DNA of 64,000 nucleotides from Ottowia sp. SB7-C50. Its GTDB lineage: Bacteria > Pseudomonadota > Gammaproteobacteria > Burkholderiales > Burkholderiaceae_C. The DNA lies in the NCBI RefSeq assembly GCF_033110285.1, contig NZ_CP136995.1:2728001-2792000 (forward strand), given 5' to 3'. The position numbers and the translations under genes are program-made. This document shows, piece by piece, positions 18,770 to 27,348 of this stretch. The notes below the pieces were generated by a model that saw nothing but the letters and a program-made list of their open reading frames with translations, was not told the origin of the DNA and searched no databases. Positions within the stretch are counted from its first letter, which is position 1. Each line of letters starts with the position of its first letter.

Positions 18770-19420
18770 GTGACGGGCAAGACCGTGCTGCTGGCCGGCG
18801 CGACCGGCCTGGTCGGCCGTGAGTTGCTGGCCGCCCTGCTGGCGGACCCGGCCGTCGCGGCCGTGCATGCACTGGGGCGCCGCGCGTTGGACGTGCAGCA
18901 CCCCAAGCTGACGTCGCACGTGGTGGATTTTGCGGCGCTGCCGTCCTTGCCCCGCATCGACGAAGCCTATGTCGCGCTCGGCACCACCATCAAGGTGGCG
19001 GGCAGCCAGGCTGCCTTCCGCGCCGTGGATCTGGATGCCGTCACCGCGGTGGCGCGCGCCGCTCAAAGCGCCGGCGCTACCAAATTAGGAATCGTCAGCG
19101 CCATGGGCGCCGACCCGTCGTCGCGCGTGTTCTACAACCGCGTCAAGGGCGAGATGGAGCAGAAGGTGCGTGCGCTGGGCATCGACACCACCGTGTTCGC
19201 GCGGCCCTCGCTGCTGGAAGGCGACCGCGCCTCGTTGCAGCAGCCCCGTCGCCCGGCCGAGCGCTGGCTGCAGGCGGCCATGCGGGCGCTGCGTCCCGTC
19301 ACGCCCGCCAACCTGCGCGCCATTGCCGCACGCGATGTGGCGGTGAGCTTGATCGAAGCCTTGCGCACGCGGGCGCCGGGCGCGCACGTGCTGCTGTCGG
19401 GCGCGCTGCAGCGCCGCTGA
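18770..19420 (+). CDS. Atypical short-chain dehydrogenase (NAD(P)-binding, YraR/TIP30-like)
   Basis: A 216-residue Rossmann protein. The nucleotide-binding motif is L-L-A-G-A-T-G-L-V-G-R-E-L-L at 7-20. The segment Y-V-A-L-G-T-T-I-K-V-A-G-S near 67-79 and the S-A-M-G-A-D near 110-115 with Y-N-R-V-K-G-E-M-E near 122-130 match the atypical SDR group that includes E. coli YraR and mammalian TIP30. The Y-x-x-x-K pair is present. The reaction is not known. It starts with a GTG 36 bp after the helicase stop, so it may be co-transcribed with it. The segment A-A-Q-S-A-G-A-T-K-L-G superficially resembles a repeat copy but aligns with the family. Confidence 0.8.
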   Translation: MTGKTVLLAGATGLVGRELLAALLADPAVAAVHALGRRALDVQHPKLTSHVVDFAALPSLPRIDEAYVALGTTIKVAGSQAAFRAVDLDAVTAVARAAQSAGATKLGIVSAMGADPSSRVFYNRVKGEMEQKVRALGIDTTVFARPSLLEGDRASLQQPRRPAERWLQAAMRALRPVTPANLRAIAARDVAVSLIEALRTRAPGAHVLLSGALQRR

Positions 19421-19441
19421 GCGGCCCCAGAAATCGCGTCG

Positions 19442-19840
19442 TCAGGCGCGCACGAACAGCGTCACCAGCGGCTCATCGCCCAGCAGGCGGCTGCGGTGGC
19501 CGTGCCGCGCGGCGTCGAAGGTCGCGCCCGCCGGCAGCGTGTCGTTGGAATAAAAGCCCTCCCCCGGCCCGAACACGCGCACGCTGTCGTCGCGCAGGCC
19601 GATTTCCATGCGCCCCTGCAGCACCAGCAGCCATTGCGGCGTGGTGGTGCAGTGAAAGTCGCTGGCAAAGCCCGGCGGGCTGCGCCGCATCTGCCAGCCG
19701 CCGGAAGGCGCCAGCGCCGACAGCCGCGTCATCGGCGTGCCTTCGGTCAAGGCCACCGGCCGGTCGCGAAAGCGCGCCACGCCATCGACGTCGGTGTACA
19801 GCTCAGGCAGGGTCAGCGCGGTGTCGGTCGAAGCAATCAT
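19442..19840 (-). CDS. Cupin domain-containing protein
   Basis: A 132-residue single-domain cupin. The pattern D-F-H-C-T-T-T-P-Q-W-L-L-V-L-Q-G-R-M-E-I-G-L near 60-80, then G-P-G-E-G-F-Y-S-N-D-T-L-P-A-G near 90-104, matches the two cupin motifs, with His and Glu as possible metal ligands. A role cannot be assigned. The ATG giving M-I-A-S-T-D-T-A-L is chosen because the frame beyond it (up to 20029) runs through intergenic and repeat DNA. It is convergent with the SDR-like gene and divergent from the next SDR gene. Confidence 0.75.
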   Translation of the reverse strand: MIASTDTALTLPELYTDVDGVARFRDRPVALTEGTPMTRLSALAPSGGWQMRRSPPGFASDFHCTTTPQWLLVLQGRMEIGLRDDSVRVFGPGEGFYSNDTLPAGATFDAARHGHRSRLLGDEPLVTLFVRA

Positions 19841-19970
19841 GGTGGCCGATGGAGGACGGAAGGCGCCGAGCGTAGCGCACCGCGCGCCCTGTGCGCCGCT
19901 CACCATGGCAGCGCATGGGCGGCAAGGGTGCGATGATGGTGGCTCTGCGTCTGTCTGCAGTGCGCCCATC

Positions 19971-20027
19971 GCTTCAATATTGATAGCTAAAGGCGCTGAT
20001 GCATAGAGCGCACCGACCGTTTTTGAC
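19971..20027 (+). repeat. Dispersed element, copy 6
   Basis: Forward copy: GCTTCAATATTGATAGCT, GCGCTGATGC and AGAGCGC, then CGTTTTTG. It forms the leader of the SDR gene at 20047, which has no clear Shine-Dalgarno sequence. Confidence 0.7.
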
Positions 20028-20046
20028 ATTAATTTTCTTTTGCCGA

Positions 20047-20829
20047 ATGAACGCCTCGCCCTCCCCCATCTCCTTCGGCCTGCAGGGCCGTGTCGTCATC
20101 GTCACCGGCGGCTCGCAGGGCATCGGTGAAGCCTGCGCACGCCGCTTTGCGCGCGAAGGCGCGCACGTGGTCATCGCCGACGTGGCCGACGAGCGCGGCC
20201 GCGCGCTGGCGGGCGAACTGGGCGCCCGCTACGTGCATTGCGACGTGGGCGACAAGGCGCAGGTCAACGCGCTGGTGGCCGACGCGCTGCAGGCCCATGG
20301 CCGCATCGACGTGCTGGTGAACAACGCGGGCATCTTCCGCGCGGCGGATTTCCTGGACGTGACCGAGGAAGACTTCGACGCCGTGCTGCGCGTCAACCTG
20401 AAGGGTGCCTTCCTGGTGGGCCAGGCGGTGGCGCGCGAAATGGCGCGCACGGGCGGCGGCAGCATCGTCAACATGAGCAGCGTGAACAGCGTGCTGGCCA
20501 TTCCCAACATCGCCAGCTACAACGTCAGCAAGGGCGGCATCAACCAGCTGACGCGCGCCATGGCGCTGGCCCTGGCGGACCAGGGCGTGCGCGTCAACGC
20601 CGTCGGTCCCGGCACCATCGGCACCGAACTGGCGGCCAAGGCCGTGCTGACCAGCGAGGAAGCCCGAAACAAGATCATGATGCGCACGCCCCTCAAGCGG
20701 CTGGGCGAGCCGAGCGAGATCGCCGACGTGGTCGGCTTTCTGGCCAGCGACGCGGCCAGCTACATCACGGGCGAGATCATCATGGTGGACGGCGGCCGCA
20801 TGGCGCTGAACTACACGGTGCCGGTGTAA
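20047..20829 (+). CDS. SDR family NAD(P)-dependent oxidoreductase
   Basis: A 260-residue classical short-chain dehydrogenase. The cofactor motif T-G-G-S-Q-G-I-G is near 19-26, N-N-A-G near 93-96, the catalytic Ser in N-M-S-S-V-N near 143, and Tyr158-x-x-x-Lys162 in S-Y-N-V-S-K. The late motif N-A-V-G-P-G-T-I and the C-terminal I-T-G-E-I-I-M-V-D-G-G are also present. It oxidises or reduces an alcohol/ketone pair; the substrate is not evident (relatives include glucose and 3-oxoacyl dehydrogenases). The start M-N-A-S-P-S is preferred over an ATG at 19999 that lies in the repeat-derived leader. It is followed on the same strand by phosphodiesterase, acyl ligase and thioesterase genes. Confidence 0.9.
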   Translation: MNASPSPISFGLQGRVVIVTGGSQGIGEACARRFAREGAHVVIADVADERGRALAGELGARYVHCDVGDKAQVNALVADALQAHGRIDVLVNNAGIFRAADFLDVTEEDFDAVLRVNLKGAFLVGQAVAREMARTGGGSIVNMSSVNSVLAIPNIASYNVSKGGINQLTRAMALALADQGVRVNAVGPGTIGTELAAKAVLTSEEARNKIMMRTPLKRLGEPSEIADVVGFLASDAASYITGEIIMVDGGRMALNYTVPV

Positions 20830-21001
20830 CGCCGGGCGCGCGGCGGCCAGGCGGGCGCCGCGCAACGCCCAAGGCGCGGCCTGGATGACACACCGACCGC
20901 CCGCGCCGCGCGGATTCTTCGATGCAGTGAGAACTTTCGCACACTGTGGGCGCGCACAGCGCGGCAGACGGTGTCGAGTCCGCCCACAATGGCGGCTTCT
21001 C

Positions 21002-21826
21002 ATGCTGATCGCCCACCTCACCGACCCGCACATCGGCCTGGACCCTGGCCCGCTGGCGGGCCGACTGGCACCGGAAGCGTCGCTGCGCCGCGCGCTGGCG
21101 CATGTGCGCAGTCTGGGCACGCCGCCCGATGTGCTGCTGCTGTCGGGCGATCTCACCGAATCGGGCCGCGAGGCAGACTACGGCACGCTGCGTGCGGCCT
21201 TCGACGAAGAACTGCCCGGCCATCAACAGGGCCTGCCCCGCGTGCTGGCCGTGGCCGGCAACCACGACCTGCCGGACCGCGCCCGCCATTGGCTGGGCGA
21301 CTGGATGCCGCTGCCGGCCGATGCGCCTGCCGGGGTGGCCTGCGTGCAGGCCGAGCGCGGCGGCGTGCACTTCATCGGGCTGGACACGGTGGTGCCCCGG
21401 CAGCCCCACGGCGAACTGTGCGCCGCCCAGCTGGACTGGCTGGCACGCACGCTGCGCGCGCTGGCGGGGCAGCCGGTGGTGCTGTTTTTGCACCACCCGC
21501 CGCTGACGGCCGGCATGGCGGCCATGGACGAATGCGGCCTGCGCACGGGTCGCGACGCGCTGGCGCGGCTGGTAGCCGAGCATGGCGGCGTGCTGCTGAT
21601 CGCGGGCGGGCATCTGCACCGGCCAATCCTGGGGGCGCTGGGCGGCGCGCCGGTGGTGGTGGCGCCGTCCACCTCGCACCAACTGGCGCTGGACCTGCGG
21701 CCGGGCGCGCCGCTGGCGCTGCAGCTGGAGCCGCCGATGATCGGCCTCTACCGCTGGACACCGCAGGACGGCCTGGCCTGCCACTTCAGTCACGTGCAGC
21801 CGTTCGACGGGCCGTATCCCATCTGA
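21002..21826 (+). CDS. Metallophosphoesterase (CpdA-like phosphodiesterase)
   Basis: A 274-residue calcineurin-like phosphoesterase. The metal ligands fall in the expected series: D8-x-H10 in L-T-D-P-H, G-D-L-T-E-S-G near 49, G-N-H-D at 86-89, H-H-P-P near 166 and G-H-L-H near 203. The form T-D-x-H...G-D...G-N-H-D...G-H-x-H is that of class III cyclic-nucleotide phosphodiesterases (CpdA) and related enzymes, which use two metals to hydrolyse phosphodiesters. The start M-L-I-A-H-L-T-D is preferred over an ATG at 20885. The gap to the acyl ligase is 86 bp. Whether cyclic AMP is the substrate cannot be read from sequence. Confidence 0.85.
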   Translation: MLIAHLTDPHIGLDPGPLAGRLAPEASLRRALAHVRSLGTPPDVLLLSGDLTESGREADYGTLRAAFDEELPGHQQGLPRVLAVAGNHDLPDRARHWLGDWMPLPADAPAGVACVQAERGGVHFIGLDTVVPRQPHGELCAAQLDWLARTLRALAGQPVVLFLHHPPLTAGMAAMDECGLRTGRDALARLVAEHGGVLLIAGGHLHRPILGALGGAPVVVAPSTSHQLALDLRPGAPLALQLEPPMIGLYRWTPQDGLACHFSHVQPFDGPYPI

Positions 21827-21912
21827 CGTCGCCGCGCGCAGCCCCGCGCGCACCCCCCGCAACCCGATTCCCGCAGAATCGACAGCGCCGCCACATCACA
21901 CAAGGACACCGC

Positions 21913-23445
21913 ATGAGCCTGGCCCACCTGCTGACGCGCCAAGCCCGCCAACGCCCGGACGCGCCCGCCATCCTGGAAGGCCGCCGCGTGCACGCCACCC
22001 ACGGCCAATGGGCTGCGCGCTGTGCGGGCATGGCGGCGCGCCTGCGCGACGCGGGGTTGCAGCCGGGTGACCGCGTTCTCATCTTCGCCCGCAACCACCC
22101 GCGCTATCTGGAGGCGCTGTGGGGCCTGTGGTGGGCCGGGGTGGTGGCCGTGCCCGTCAACGCCAAGCTGCACCCGCGCGAAGTGGAATGGATCGCCGCC
22201 GACTGCGGCGCGCGCTGGGCCTTCGTGACGGCCGACGTGGTGCCCGCACCGCTGGCGGGCATCGAGCGGCAGATCGACCTCGAATCGCACGAAGCAACCG
22301 CGCTGCTGGCCGAAGCACCCGACGCCTTCGCCGTGCCGGTGACCGAGCGGACCTTGAGCGACACCGCGTGGCTGTTTTACACCAGCGGCACCACCGGCCG
22401 CCCCAAGGGCGTGATGCTGACGCACCGCAACCTGATGACCATGGGCATGGGCTACCACGTGGACGTCGACGCCGTGTCGCGCGACGATGCCATCGTGTAC
22501 GCCGCGCCGATTTCGCACGGCGCGGGCATCTACGCCATACCGCACCTGATGGCGGGCGCGCGCCACGTGGTGCCCGCATCGGGCGGGGTCGATCCGGCCG
22601 AGCTGTTCGCGCTGGGGCGCAAGGTCGGCCCGCTGTCGCTGTTCGCGGCACCCACCATCGTCGGCCGGCTGGTCGACGAGGCAGAGCGGCAAGCCCTGTC
22701 GGCTGATGACTGCGCGCAGTCCTTCAAGACCATCGTGTACGGCGGCGCGCCGATGTATGTGGCCGACATCCAGCGCGCGCTGCGCGTGATGGGCCCGCGC
22801 TTCGTGCAGATCTACGGCCAGGGCGAAACGCCGATGGTCGGCACCTTCCTGTCGCGCGCCGACCTGGCCGATGCGGCGCACCCGCGCTACCTGCAGCGCA
22901 TCGCCAGCGTGGGCGTGGCGCAGACCCCCGTGCAAGTGCGCGTGACCGACGCGGAAGGACGGGACATGCCGCTGGGCGAGGTCGGCGAAATCGTCGTCAA
23001 GGGCGACAGCGTGATGGCCGGTTACTGGGGCAACCCCGACGCGACCGCGGCAGCGGTGAAGGACGGCTGGCTGTTCACCGGCGACATGGGCGCGCTGGAC
23101 GCCGACGGCTACCTGACGCTGAAGGACCGCAGCAAGGACCTCATCATCAGCGGTGGCAGCAACATCTACCCGCGCGAGGTGGAAGAAGCCCTGCTGCACG
23201 CCCCCGGCGTGGCCGAGGTGGCGGTGGTCGGCGAGCCCGACCCGCAGTGGGGCGAGAACGTGGTCGCCTTCGTCGTCGCGCAACCCGGTGCGGCGCTGAC
23301 CGAGGCCGCGCTGGATGCACACTGCCTGGCCCAGATCGCCCGTTTCAAGCGCCCCAAGCGCTATCTGTTTGTGAGCGCGCTGCCCAAGAACAACTACGGC
23401 AAGGTGCTGAAGACCGAGTTGCGCGCGCGACTGCACGCCGGCTGA
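21913..23445 (+). CDS. Acyl-CoA synthetase (AMP-binding, class I adenylate-forming)
   Basis: A 510-residue adenylate-forming enzyme. The P-loop Y-T-S-G-T-T-G-R-P-K-G-V begins at about residue 156. Later core motifs are I-Y-G-Q-G-E-T near 298, G-W-L-F-T-G-D near 383 and the hinge L-K-D-R-S-K-D-L-I-I-S-G-G-S-N-I-Y-P near 400-417. The catalytic lysine lies in L-P-K-N-N-Y-G-K-V near 492. It activates a carboxylic acid with ATP and transfers it to CoA; fatty or aromatic acids are both possible. The clear G-S-N-I-Y-P-R-E-V hinge favours a fatty-acid or related ligase. A thioesterase gene follows 51 bp later, suggesting a shared pathway acting on CoA esters. Confidence 0.9.
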   Translation: MSLAHLLTRQARQRPDAPAILEGRRVHATHGQWAARCAGMAARLRDAGLQPGDRVLIFARNHPRYLEALWGLWWAGVVAVPVNAKLHPREVEWIAADCGARWAFVTADVVPAPLAGIERQIDLESHEATALLAEAPDAFAVPVTERTLSDTAWLFYTSGTTGRPKGVMLTHRNLMTMGMGYHVDVDAVSRDDAIVYAAPISHGAGIYAIPHLMAGARHVVPASGGVDPAELFALGRKVGPLSLFAAPTIVGRLVDEAERQALSADDCAQSFKTIVYGGAPMYVADIQRALRVMGPRFVQIYGQGETPMVGTFLSRADLADAAHPRYLQRIASVGVAQTPVQVRVTDAEGRDMPLGEVGEIVVKGDSVMAGYWGNPDATAAAVKDGWLFTGDMGALDADGYLTLKDRSKDLIISGGSNIYPREVEEALLHAPGVAEVAVVGEPDPQWGENVVAFVVAQPGAALTEAALDAHCLAQIARFKRPKRYLFVSALPKNNYGKVLKTELRARLHAG

Positions 23446-23496
23446 AGGCCGCGCACAATGCGCGCTTCGCCAGACCCACCCTTCTCCGAAAACGAC

Positions 23497-24036
23497 ATGA
23501 CCCACAACCACCTCGACCAATGGCTCGCCGACGAAAAGGCCGTGCTGGAGCGCATTGCAAAAGGCCCCGGCCCGGGCGTTGCCCGCATGGACCAGATCGC
23601 CGGCATGACCGGGCTCGAACTGATGCAGGCCATATTGGACGGCAAGCTGCCCTACGCCGCCATCGCCAAGACGCTGGATTTCGGGCTGGTGGAGGTCGGC
23701 AAGGGCCGGGCGGTGTTCCAGGGCACGCCGGGGCCGCAGCTGTTCAACCCCATGGGCACCGTGCACGGCGGCTGGTTTGCCACGCTGCTGGATTCGGCGC
23801 TGGGCTGCGCCGTGCACACCATGATGCCGGCCGGCCGCGCCTACACCACGGCCGAACTGGGCGTGAACCTGGTGAAGGCCCTGACGCCCAAGGTGCCGCG
23901 CGTGCGCGCCGAAGGCAAGGTGATCCACTGCGGTCGCCAGCTGGCCACGGCCGAGGCGCGGCTGGTGGGGCCGGATGGCACGCTGTACGCGCACGCCACC
24001 ACCACCTGCCTGGTGTTCGATCTGCCGACGGCCTGA
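23497..24036 (+). CDS. PaaI-family hotdog thioesterase
   Basis: A 179-residue hotdog-fold protein. The family motif F-N-P-M-G-T-V-H-G-G-W-F-A-T-L-L-D-S-A-L-G near 84-104 contains the N-x-x-G-x-x-H-G-G-x-x-x-x-x-x-D pattern of PaaI/YdiI-type acyl-CoA thioesterases. T-T-A-E-L-G-V-N-L-V-K near 118-128 gives the following strand. It hydrolyses acyl- or aryl-CoA esters. The start M-T-H-N-H-L-D is chosen; an ATG 13 codons upstream (23458) is possible but lies over the tail of the ligase leader. It follows the acyl-CoA synthetase on the same strand and is closed by a repeat copy and a strong terminator. Confidence 0.88.
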   Translation: MTHNHLDQWLADEKAVLERIAKGPGPGVARMDQIAGMTGLELMQAILDGKLPYAAIAKTLDFGLVEVGKGRAVFQGTPGPQLFNPMGTVHGGWFATLLDSALGCAVHTMMPAGRAYTTAELGVNLVKALTPKVPRVRAEGKVIHCGRQLATAEARLVGPDGTLYAHATTTCLVFDLPTA

Positions 24037-24050
24037 GCGCGACGCTGTTT

Positions 24051-24110
24051 TGCTATATTTACGATAGCTGTTCGCGCTTTCCAGGCTTGCGCTGCAGGCC
24101 GAAAAATCAT
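24051..24110 (+). repeat. Dispersed element, copy 7
   Basis: Forward copy: TGCTATATTTACGATAGCTG, GCGCTTTCC and GGCTTGCGCTGC, then AGGCCGAAAAA. It lies between the thioesterase stop and the terminator. Confidence 0.8.
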
Positions 24111-24143
24111 AAAAAAAGCCGCTGCACCCGCAGCGGCTTTTTC
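24111..24143. terminator. Bidirectional terminator between thioesterase and TRAP genes
   Basis: An A-run of seven, the 8-bp stem GCCGCTGC-ACCC-GCAGCGGC (24118-24137) and a T-run of five. It serves the convergent plus-strand thioesterase and minus-strand dctP-type genes. Confidence 0.9.
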
Positions 24144-24167
24144 TTGCGCGGGCACTGGGCCCGCCGG

Positions 24168-25199
24168 TCACTTGGGCGCGTATTTCTTCAGCAGCGCCTT
24201 GGCTTCCTCGATCAGCTTCTTGCCGTCGCCGCCCTTGGCCGCCACGTCCTTCAGCCAGATGTCGTCGACGCCGGCGGTCGCCTTTTCCCAGCGCGCCAGT
24301 TCGTCCTTGCTGATGACGGCGATGGTGTTGCCGCGGTCGCGCGCCAGCTTGGAATAGGGCTCGACGATCTTGTCGAAGCCTTCCTCGCCCGCCCAGGCCG
24401 AGGCGGCCAGGCCGGAGTTGTCGTCGATCACCTTCTTCAGCTTGGGCGACAGGCCGTCGTACTTGGCCTGGTTCATGCCAAAGATGAAGATGGTGTTGGC
24501 AAAGCGCGGCGAGCCGAGCGGCGCATCCAGGTGGTACTTGACGATCTCGTGCAGCTTGGTGGCGGGGATGGCTTCCCACGGCACCAGCACGCCGTCGACC
24601 ACGCCCTTGGACAGCGCGTCGGCCACCTGCGGCAACGGCATCTGCACCGGCGTGCCGCCCATGGCCGCCATCATGCGAGCGCTGATGCGGGTGGCGGTGC
24701 GGATCTTCTTGCCCTTCAGGTCCTCCAGCTTGGTGATGGGCATGTTCGAATGCATCACGTAGCCTTCGGTGGTGTGCATGAACAGGGGCTTGATGCCCTT
24801 GAACTCGTCCAGCGCGTGCTTCTGCGTGTATTCCCACAGCGCCTGCGAACCCTGCTTGGCGTTGACGGCCATGAAGGGCAGCTCGAACACCTCGGTCTTG
24901 GTGTAGCGGCCGGCTGAATAGGTGGGCACCGACCACACGATGTCGGCCACGCCGTCACGCACCTGGTCCAGCAGCTGCGGCGGCGTGCCGCCCAGCTGCA
25001 TGGCGGGGTAGATCTGGCATTTCAGCTCGCCGCCGGATTCCTTCTCGACCTTGGCGCACCAGGGCGCGATGATCTTCTGGTGCGAGCTGGAGCCCGAGGG
25101 CAGGAAGTGGTGCACCTTGAGAATGGTTTGGGCCGAAGCGGCGCTGCCGGCAAAAGCCAGCGCGGCGGCCACGGTCAGTCGGGTCAGGATGGATTTCAT
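24168..25199 (-). CDS. TRAP transporter substrate-binding protein (DctP family)
   Basis: A 343-residue periplasmic receptor. The signal peptide M-K-S-I-L-T-R-L-T-V-A-A-A-L-A-F-A-G-S-A is cleaved near residue 23. The mature protein starts T-I-L-K-V-H-H-F-L-P-S-G, followed by W-C-A-K-V-E-K-E-S-G-G and Y-P-A-M-Q-L-G-G near 60-68. The ligand arginine region is I-R-T-A-T-R-I near 165, and V-P-W-E-A-I near 208 is typical of the subgroup. It captures an organic acid and delivers it to the DctQM permease encoded just upstream in the same operon. The ligand is not known. The open frame beyond the chosen ATG overlaps dctM in another frame and is spurious. Confidence 0.92.
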   Translation of the reverse strand: MKSILTRLTVAAALAFAGSAASAQTILKVHHFLPSGSSSHQKIIAPWCAKVEKESGGELKCQIYPAMQLGGTPPQLLDQVRDGVADIVWSVPTYSAGRYTKTEVFELPFMAVNAKQGSQALWEYTQKHALDEFKGIKPLFMHTTEGYVMHSNMPITKLEDLKGKKIRTATRISARMMAAMGGTPVQMPLPQVADALSKGVVDGVLVPWEAIPATKLHEIVKYHLDAPLGSPRFANTIFIFGMNQAKYDGLSPKLKKVIDDNSGLAASAWAGEEGFDKIVEPYSKLARDRGNTIAVISKDELARWEKATAGVDDIWLKDVAAKGGDGKKLIEEAKALLKKYAPK

Positions 25200-25228
25200 G
25201 TCAGTACGTCTCCTAGAAAAAAGCGGAA

Positions 25229-26551
25229 TCAGGTCAACAGCCGCACCAGCCAGAGCGTGATGCCAGGGAACAGGATCAGCAGCGCCAGGCGGATGAAATC
25301 CCAGGCCAGGAAGATCATCACGCCCTTGTAGGTCTCGACCATGGGCACGTCCTTGGCCAGCCCGTTCATGATGTACACGTTCAACCCCACGGGCGGAAAG
25401 ATCATGCCGATGGCGCACACGGTGAGGATCAGCACACCGAACCACAGCGCCTTGTCGGACACATTGAGCCCGTAGAAGTCGAGCCCCATGATGACCGGGA
25501 ACAGCACCGGCACCGTCAGCAGGATCATCGACATCTCGTCCATCACGCAGCCGAGGATGACGTAGAAGATCATGATCGCCGCCATCACCACCACCGGCGG
25601 AATGGCGGCGTGCGCGATCACGTCGGCCAGCTGGTTGGGCAGCTGCGACAGCGCCAGCGAGGCGTTGATCATGTCGGCGCCGATGAAGATCATGAAGATC
25701 ATGCCACTGGTCACCGCCGTGGTGCGGATCGACTCGATGGTCTTTTGCAGCGTCAGCTGGCGCTTGAGCAGCGAGATGACGAAGGTGAGCGTGGCGCCGA
25801 TGGCCGCGCCCTCGGTGGGCGTGAAGATGCCGCCGTAGATGCCGCCGAACACCGCCACGAAGATCAGCGCGATGGGCCACACGCCGCCGGCCGCCTGGGC
25901 GATCTCGCTGGCGCTGGCGGCACGCGCGTCGGGCGCGTGCTCGGGCCTCAGGCGCACATAGATGGCCACCACCGCGATGTAACCCGCCGCCGCCAGAAAG
26001 GCCGGCACGTAGGCGGCCAGAAAGGTCTTGGTGATGTTCTGCTCGGTCAGGATGGCGTACACCATCAGCGTCACCGAAGGCGGCAGCAGCACGCCCATGG
26101 TGCCGCCGGTGGCCAGCGCCGCCGTGGCCAGGCGGCCGGAATACGCGATGCGCCGCATTTCGGGATAGGCCACCTGGGCGATGGTGGCGGTGGTGGCCAC
26201 GGTCGAGCCCGAGATCGCCCCAAACGCCGCGCAGGCCAGGATGGCCGCCATCGCCATGCCGCCCTTGAAGCGCCCGAGCAGCGCGTTGGCAAAGTCGAAC
26301 AGCGCCTTCGACAGCCCGCCGTTGACGGCAAAAGCGCCCATCAGCATGAACAGTGGGATGACCGACAGGTCGTACACCGACACACGGCCATACACCGCGC
26401 CGCGCAGGTGCGCCATCAGCGGGTCCCAGCCCGACAGCAGCACGTAGCCCACGGCGCCGGGCACGAACATGGCGATGGCGATGGGCACGCGAATCGCCAT
26501 CAGCACCAGCATGGCGCCGAACAATGAAAGGCCGATGGCCATGGTGCTCAT
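25229..26551 (-). CDS. TRAP transporter large permease (DctM family)
   Basis: A 440-residue membrane protein with about twelve hydrophobic helices. It shows L-F-G-A-M-L-V-L-M-A-I-R-V-P-I-A near 10-25, the G-A-I-S-G-S-T-V-A-T-T-A-T-I motif near 120-133 and P-P-S-V-T-L-M-V-Y-A near 160, all hallmarks of the large TRAP subunit. I-F-P-P-V-G-L-N-V-Y near 395 is the second signature. It forms the sodium-coupled transport channel with DctQ. Its ATG overlaps the stop of the small permease gene by 4 bp, so the two are translationally coupled; the receptor gene follows after 29 bp. Confidence 0.93.
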   Translation of the reverse strand: MSTMAIGLSLFGAMLVLMAIRVPIAIAMFVPGAVGYVLLSGWDPLMAHLRGAVYGRVSVYDLSVIPLFMLMGAFAVNGGLSKALFDFANALLGRFKGGMAMAAILACAAFGAISGSTVATTATIAQVAYPEMRRIAYSGRLATAALATGGTMGVLLPPSVTLMVYAILTEQNITKTFLAAYVPAFLAAAGYIAVVAIYVRLRPEHAPDARAASASEIAQAAGGVWPIALIFVAVFGGIYGGIFTPTEGAAIGATLTFVISLLKRQLTLQKTIESIRTTAVTSGMIFMIFIGADMINASLALSQLPNQLADVIAHAAIPPVVVMAAIMIFYVILGCVMDEMSMILLTVPVLFPVIMGLDFYGLNVSDKALWFGVLILTVCAIGMIFPPVGLNVYIMNGLAKDVPMVETYKGVMIFLAWDFIRLALLILFPGITLWLVRLLT

Positions 26552-27075
26552 GTAGCGCTCCCCGGCTCGGTGTCGCTGGCGGTCCAGTACTTGAAGGCCT
26601 GGTAAAGCCCCACCACGGTGCACAGCACGAAGCCCGGCACCATCAGCGCGTACGGAATCCACAGCGGCAGGTTCATCAGCATCGACGCTTCCTGGTTCTC
26701 ATGGCTCATCACGCTGCCGGCGTAGACCCGCCAGGCGATCAGCGCGGTGCAGCACGCGTACAAAAAGGCGCCCAGCCCGTCCATCCAGCGCTGGGTGCGC
26801 GGCGCGGCGTTGGCGGTGAAGAAGTCGACGATGATGTTGGCGCTGCGAAACTGCGTATACGGCAGGAAGGTTGCCACGCACACCGCCAGCCCCAGCTGCA
26901 CCAGCTCAACGTCGCCCAGGATGGGTGAATTGAAAAACGTGCGGCCGATGACGCTGACCACCGTCATGGCGGCCATGCCGATCAGCACCACGCCGCCGAT
27001 GACGGCACAGATGTCGCACAGCACGTGCAACAGGCGGCCCACCGGGCCTTCGCGCATTCGCAGATCGGCGCTCAT
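26548..27075 (-). CDS. TRAP transporter small permease (DctQ family)
   Basis: A 175-residue membrane protein with four hydrophobic helices: V-I-G-G-V-V-L-I-G-M-A-A-M-T-V near 25-42, L-V-Q-L-G-L-A-V-C-V-A-T-F-L near 58-72, A-F-L-Y-A-C-C-T-A-L-I-A near 102-113 and Y-A-L-M-V-P-G-F-V-L-C near 145-156. The motif V-I-G-R-T-F-F-N-S-P-I near 42-52 is typical of DctQ subunits. It is first in the operon DctQ-DctM-DctP on the minus strand. The 273-bp region upstream holds a 16-bp palindrome and a candidate -10 box. Confidence 0.92.
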   Translation of the reverse strand: MSADLRMREGPVGRLLHVLCDICAVIGGVVLIGMAAMTVVSVIGRTFFNSPILGDVELVQLGLAVCVATFLPYTQFRSANIIVDFFTANAAPRTQRWMDGLGAFLYACCTALIAWRVYAGSVMSHENQEASMLMNLPLWIPYALMVPGFVLCTVVGLYQAFKYWTASDTEPGSAT

Positions 27076-27250
27076 GGACGGCCGCCTTTGCCGAACGCGC
27101 GCCCTACGCCCGGTCTGGGCGCGGCCACCTCAATGCCCGTGCCGCTTGGCACCAATGGCTTGTCACCCATGGGGCTGGTCTCCTCAGTTCGCTCATCACG
27201 GCCCCGAGTCTGTCAGCGCGCCCGCGCGCCGGCTACAGGAGCTTCCCTCA

Positions 27251-27283
27251 ATGCATCATGATGCATCTTCGGGCTCCATTGTA
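27251..27283 (-). promoter_or_regulatory. Palindromic operator and -10 box upstream of the TRAP operon
   Basis: ATGCATCATGATGCAT (27251-27266) is a perfect 16-bp palindrome. Eleven bases separate it from a minus-strand TACAAT (27283-27278), so it would overlap the start point of a TRAP transcript with a leader of about 195 bases. This is a typical repressor position. No regulator gene is adjacent. The rest of 27076-27348 shows nothing else recognisable. Confidence 0.45.
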
Positions 27284-27348
27284 AGCAATATGCTGCATGA
27301 ATTGCGGCGCGCACGCCATTGTCACGTGCGGGCGGCACAATGGACCCC

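Noticed and set aside
19060..19090. Further dispersed element copy inside the atypical SDR gene
   Set aside because: The resemblance is limited to GCGC and GCTACCAAATTAGG; the translated residues align with the family, so it is probably ordinary coding sequence.
21790..24936. 1048-codon open frame on the minus strand over the acyl ligase and thioesterase genes
   Set aside because: Its translation is His/Gln/Arg-rich with no recognisable domain, while the plus strand has full-length enzymes with all motifs.
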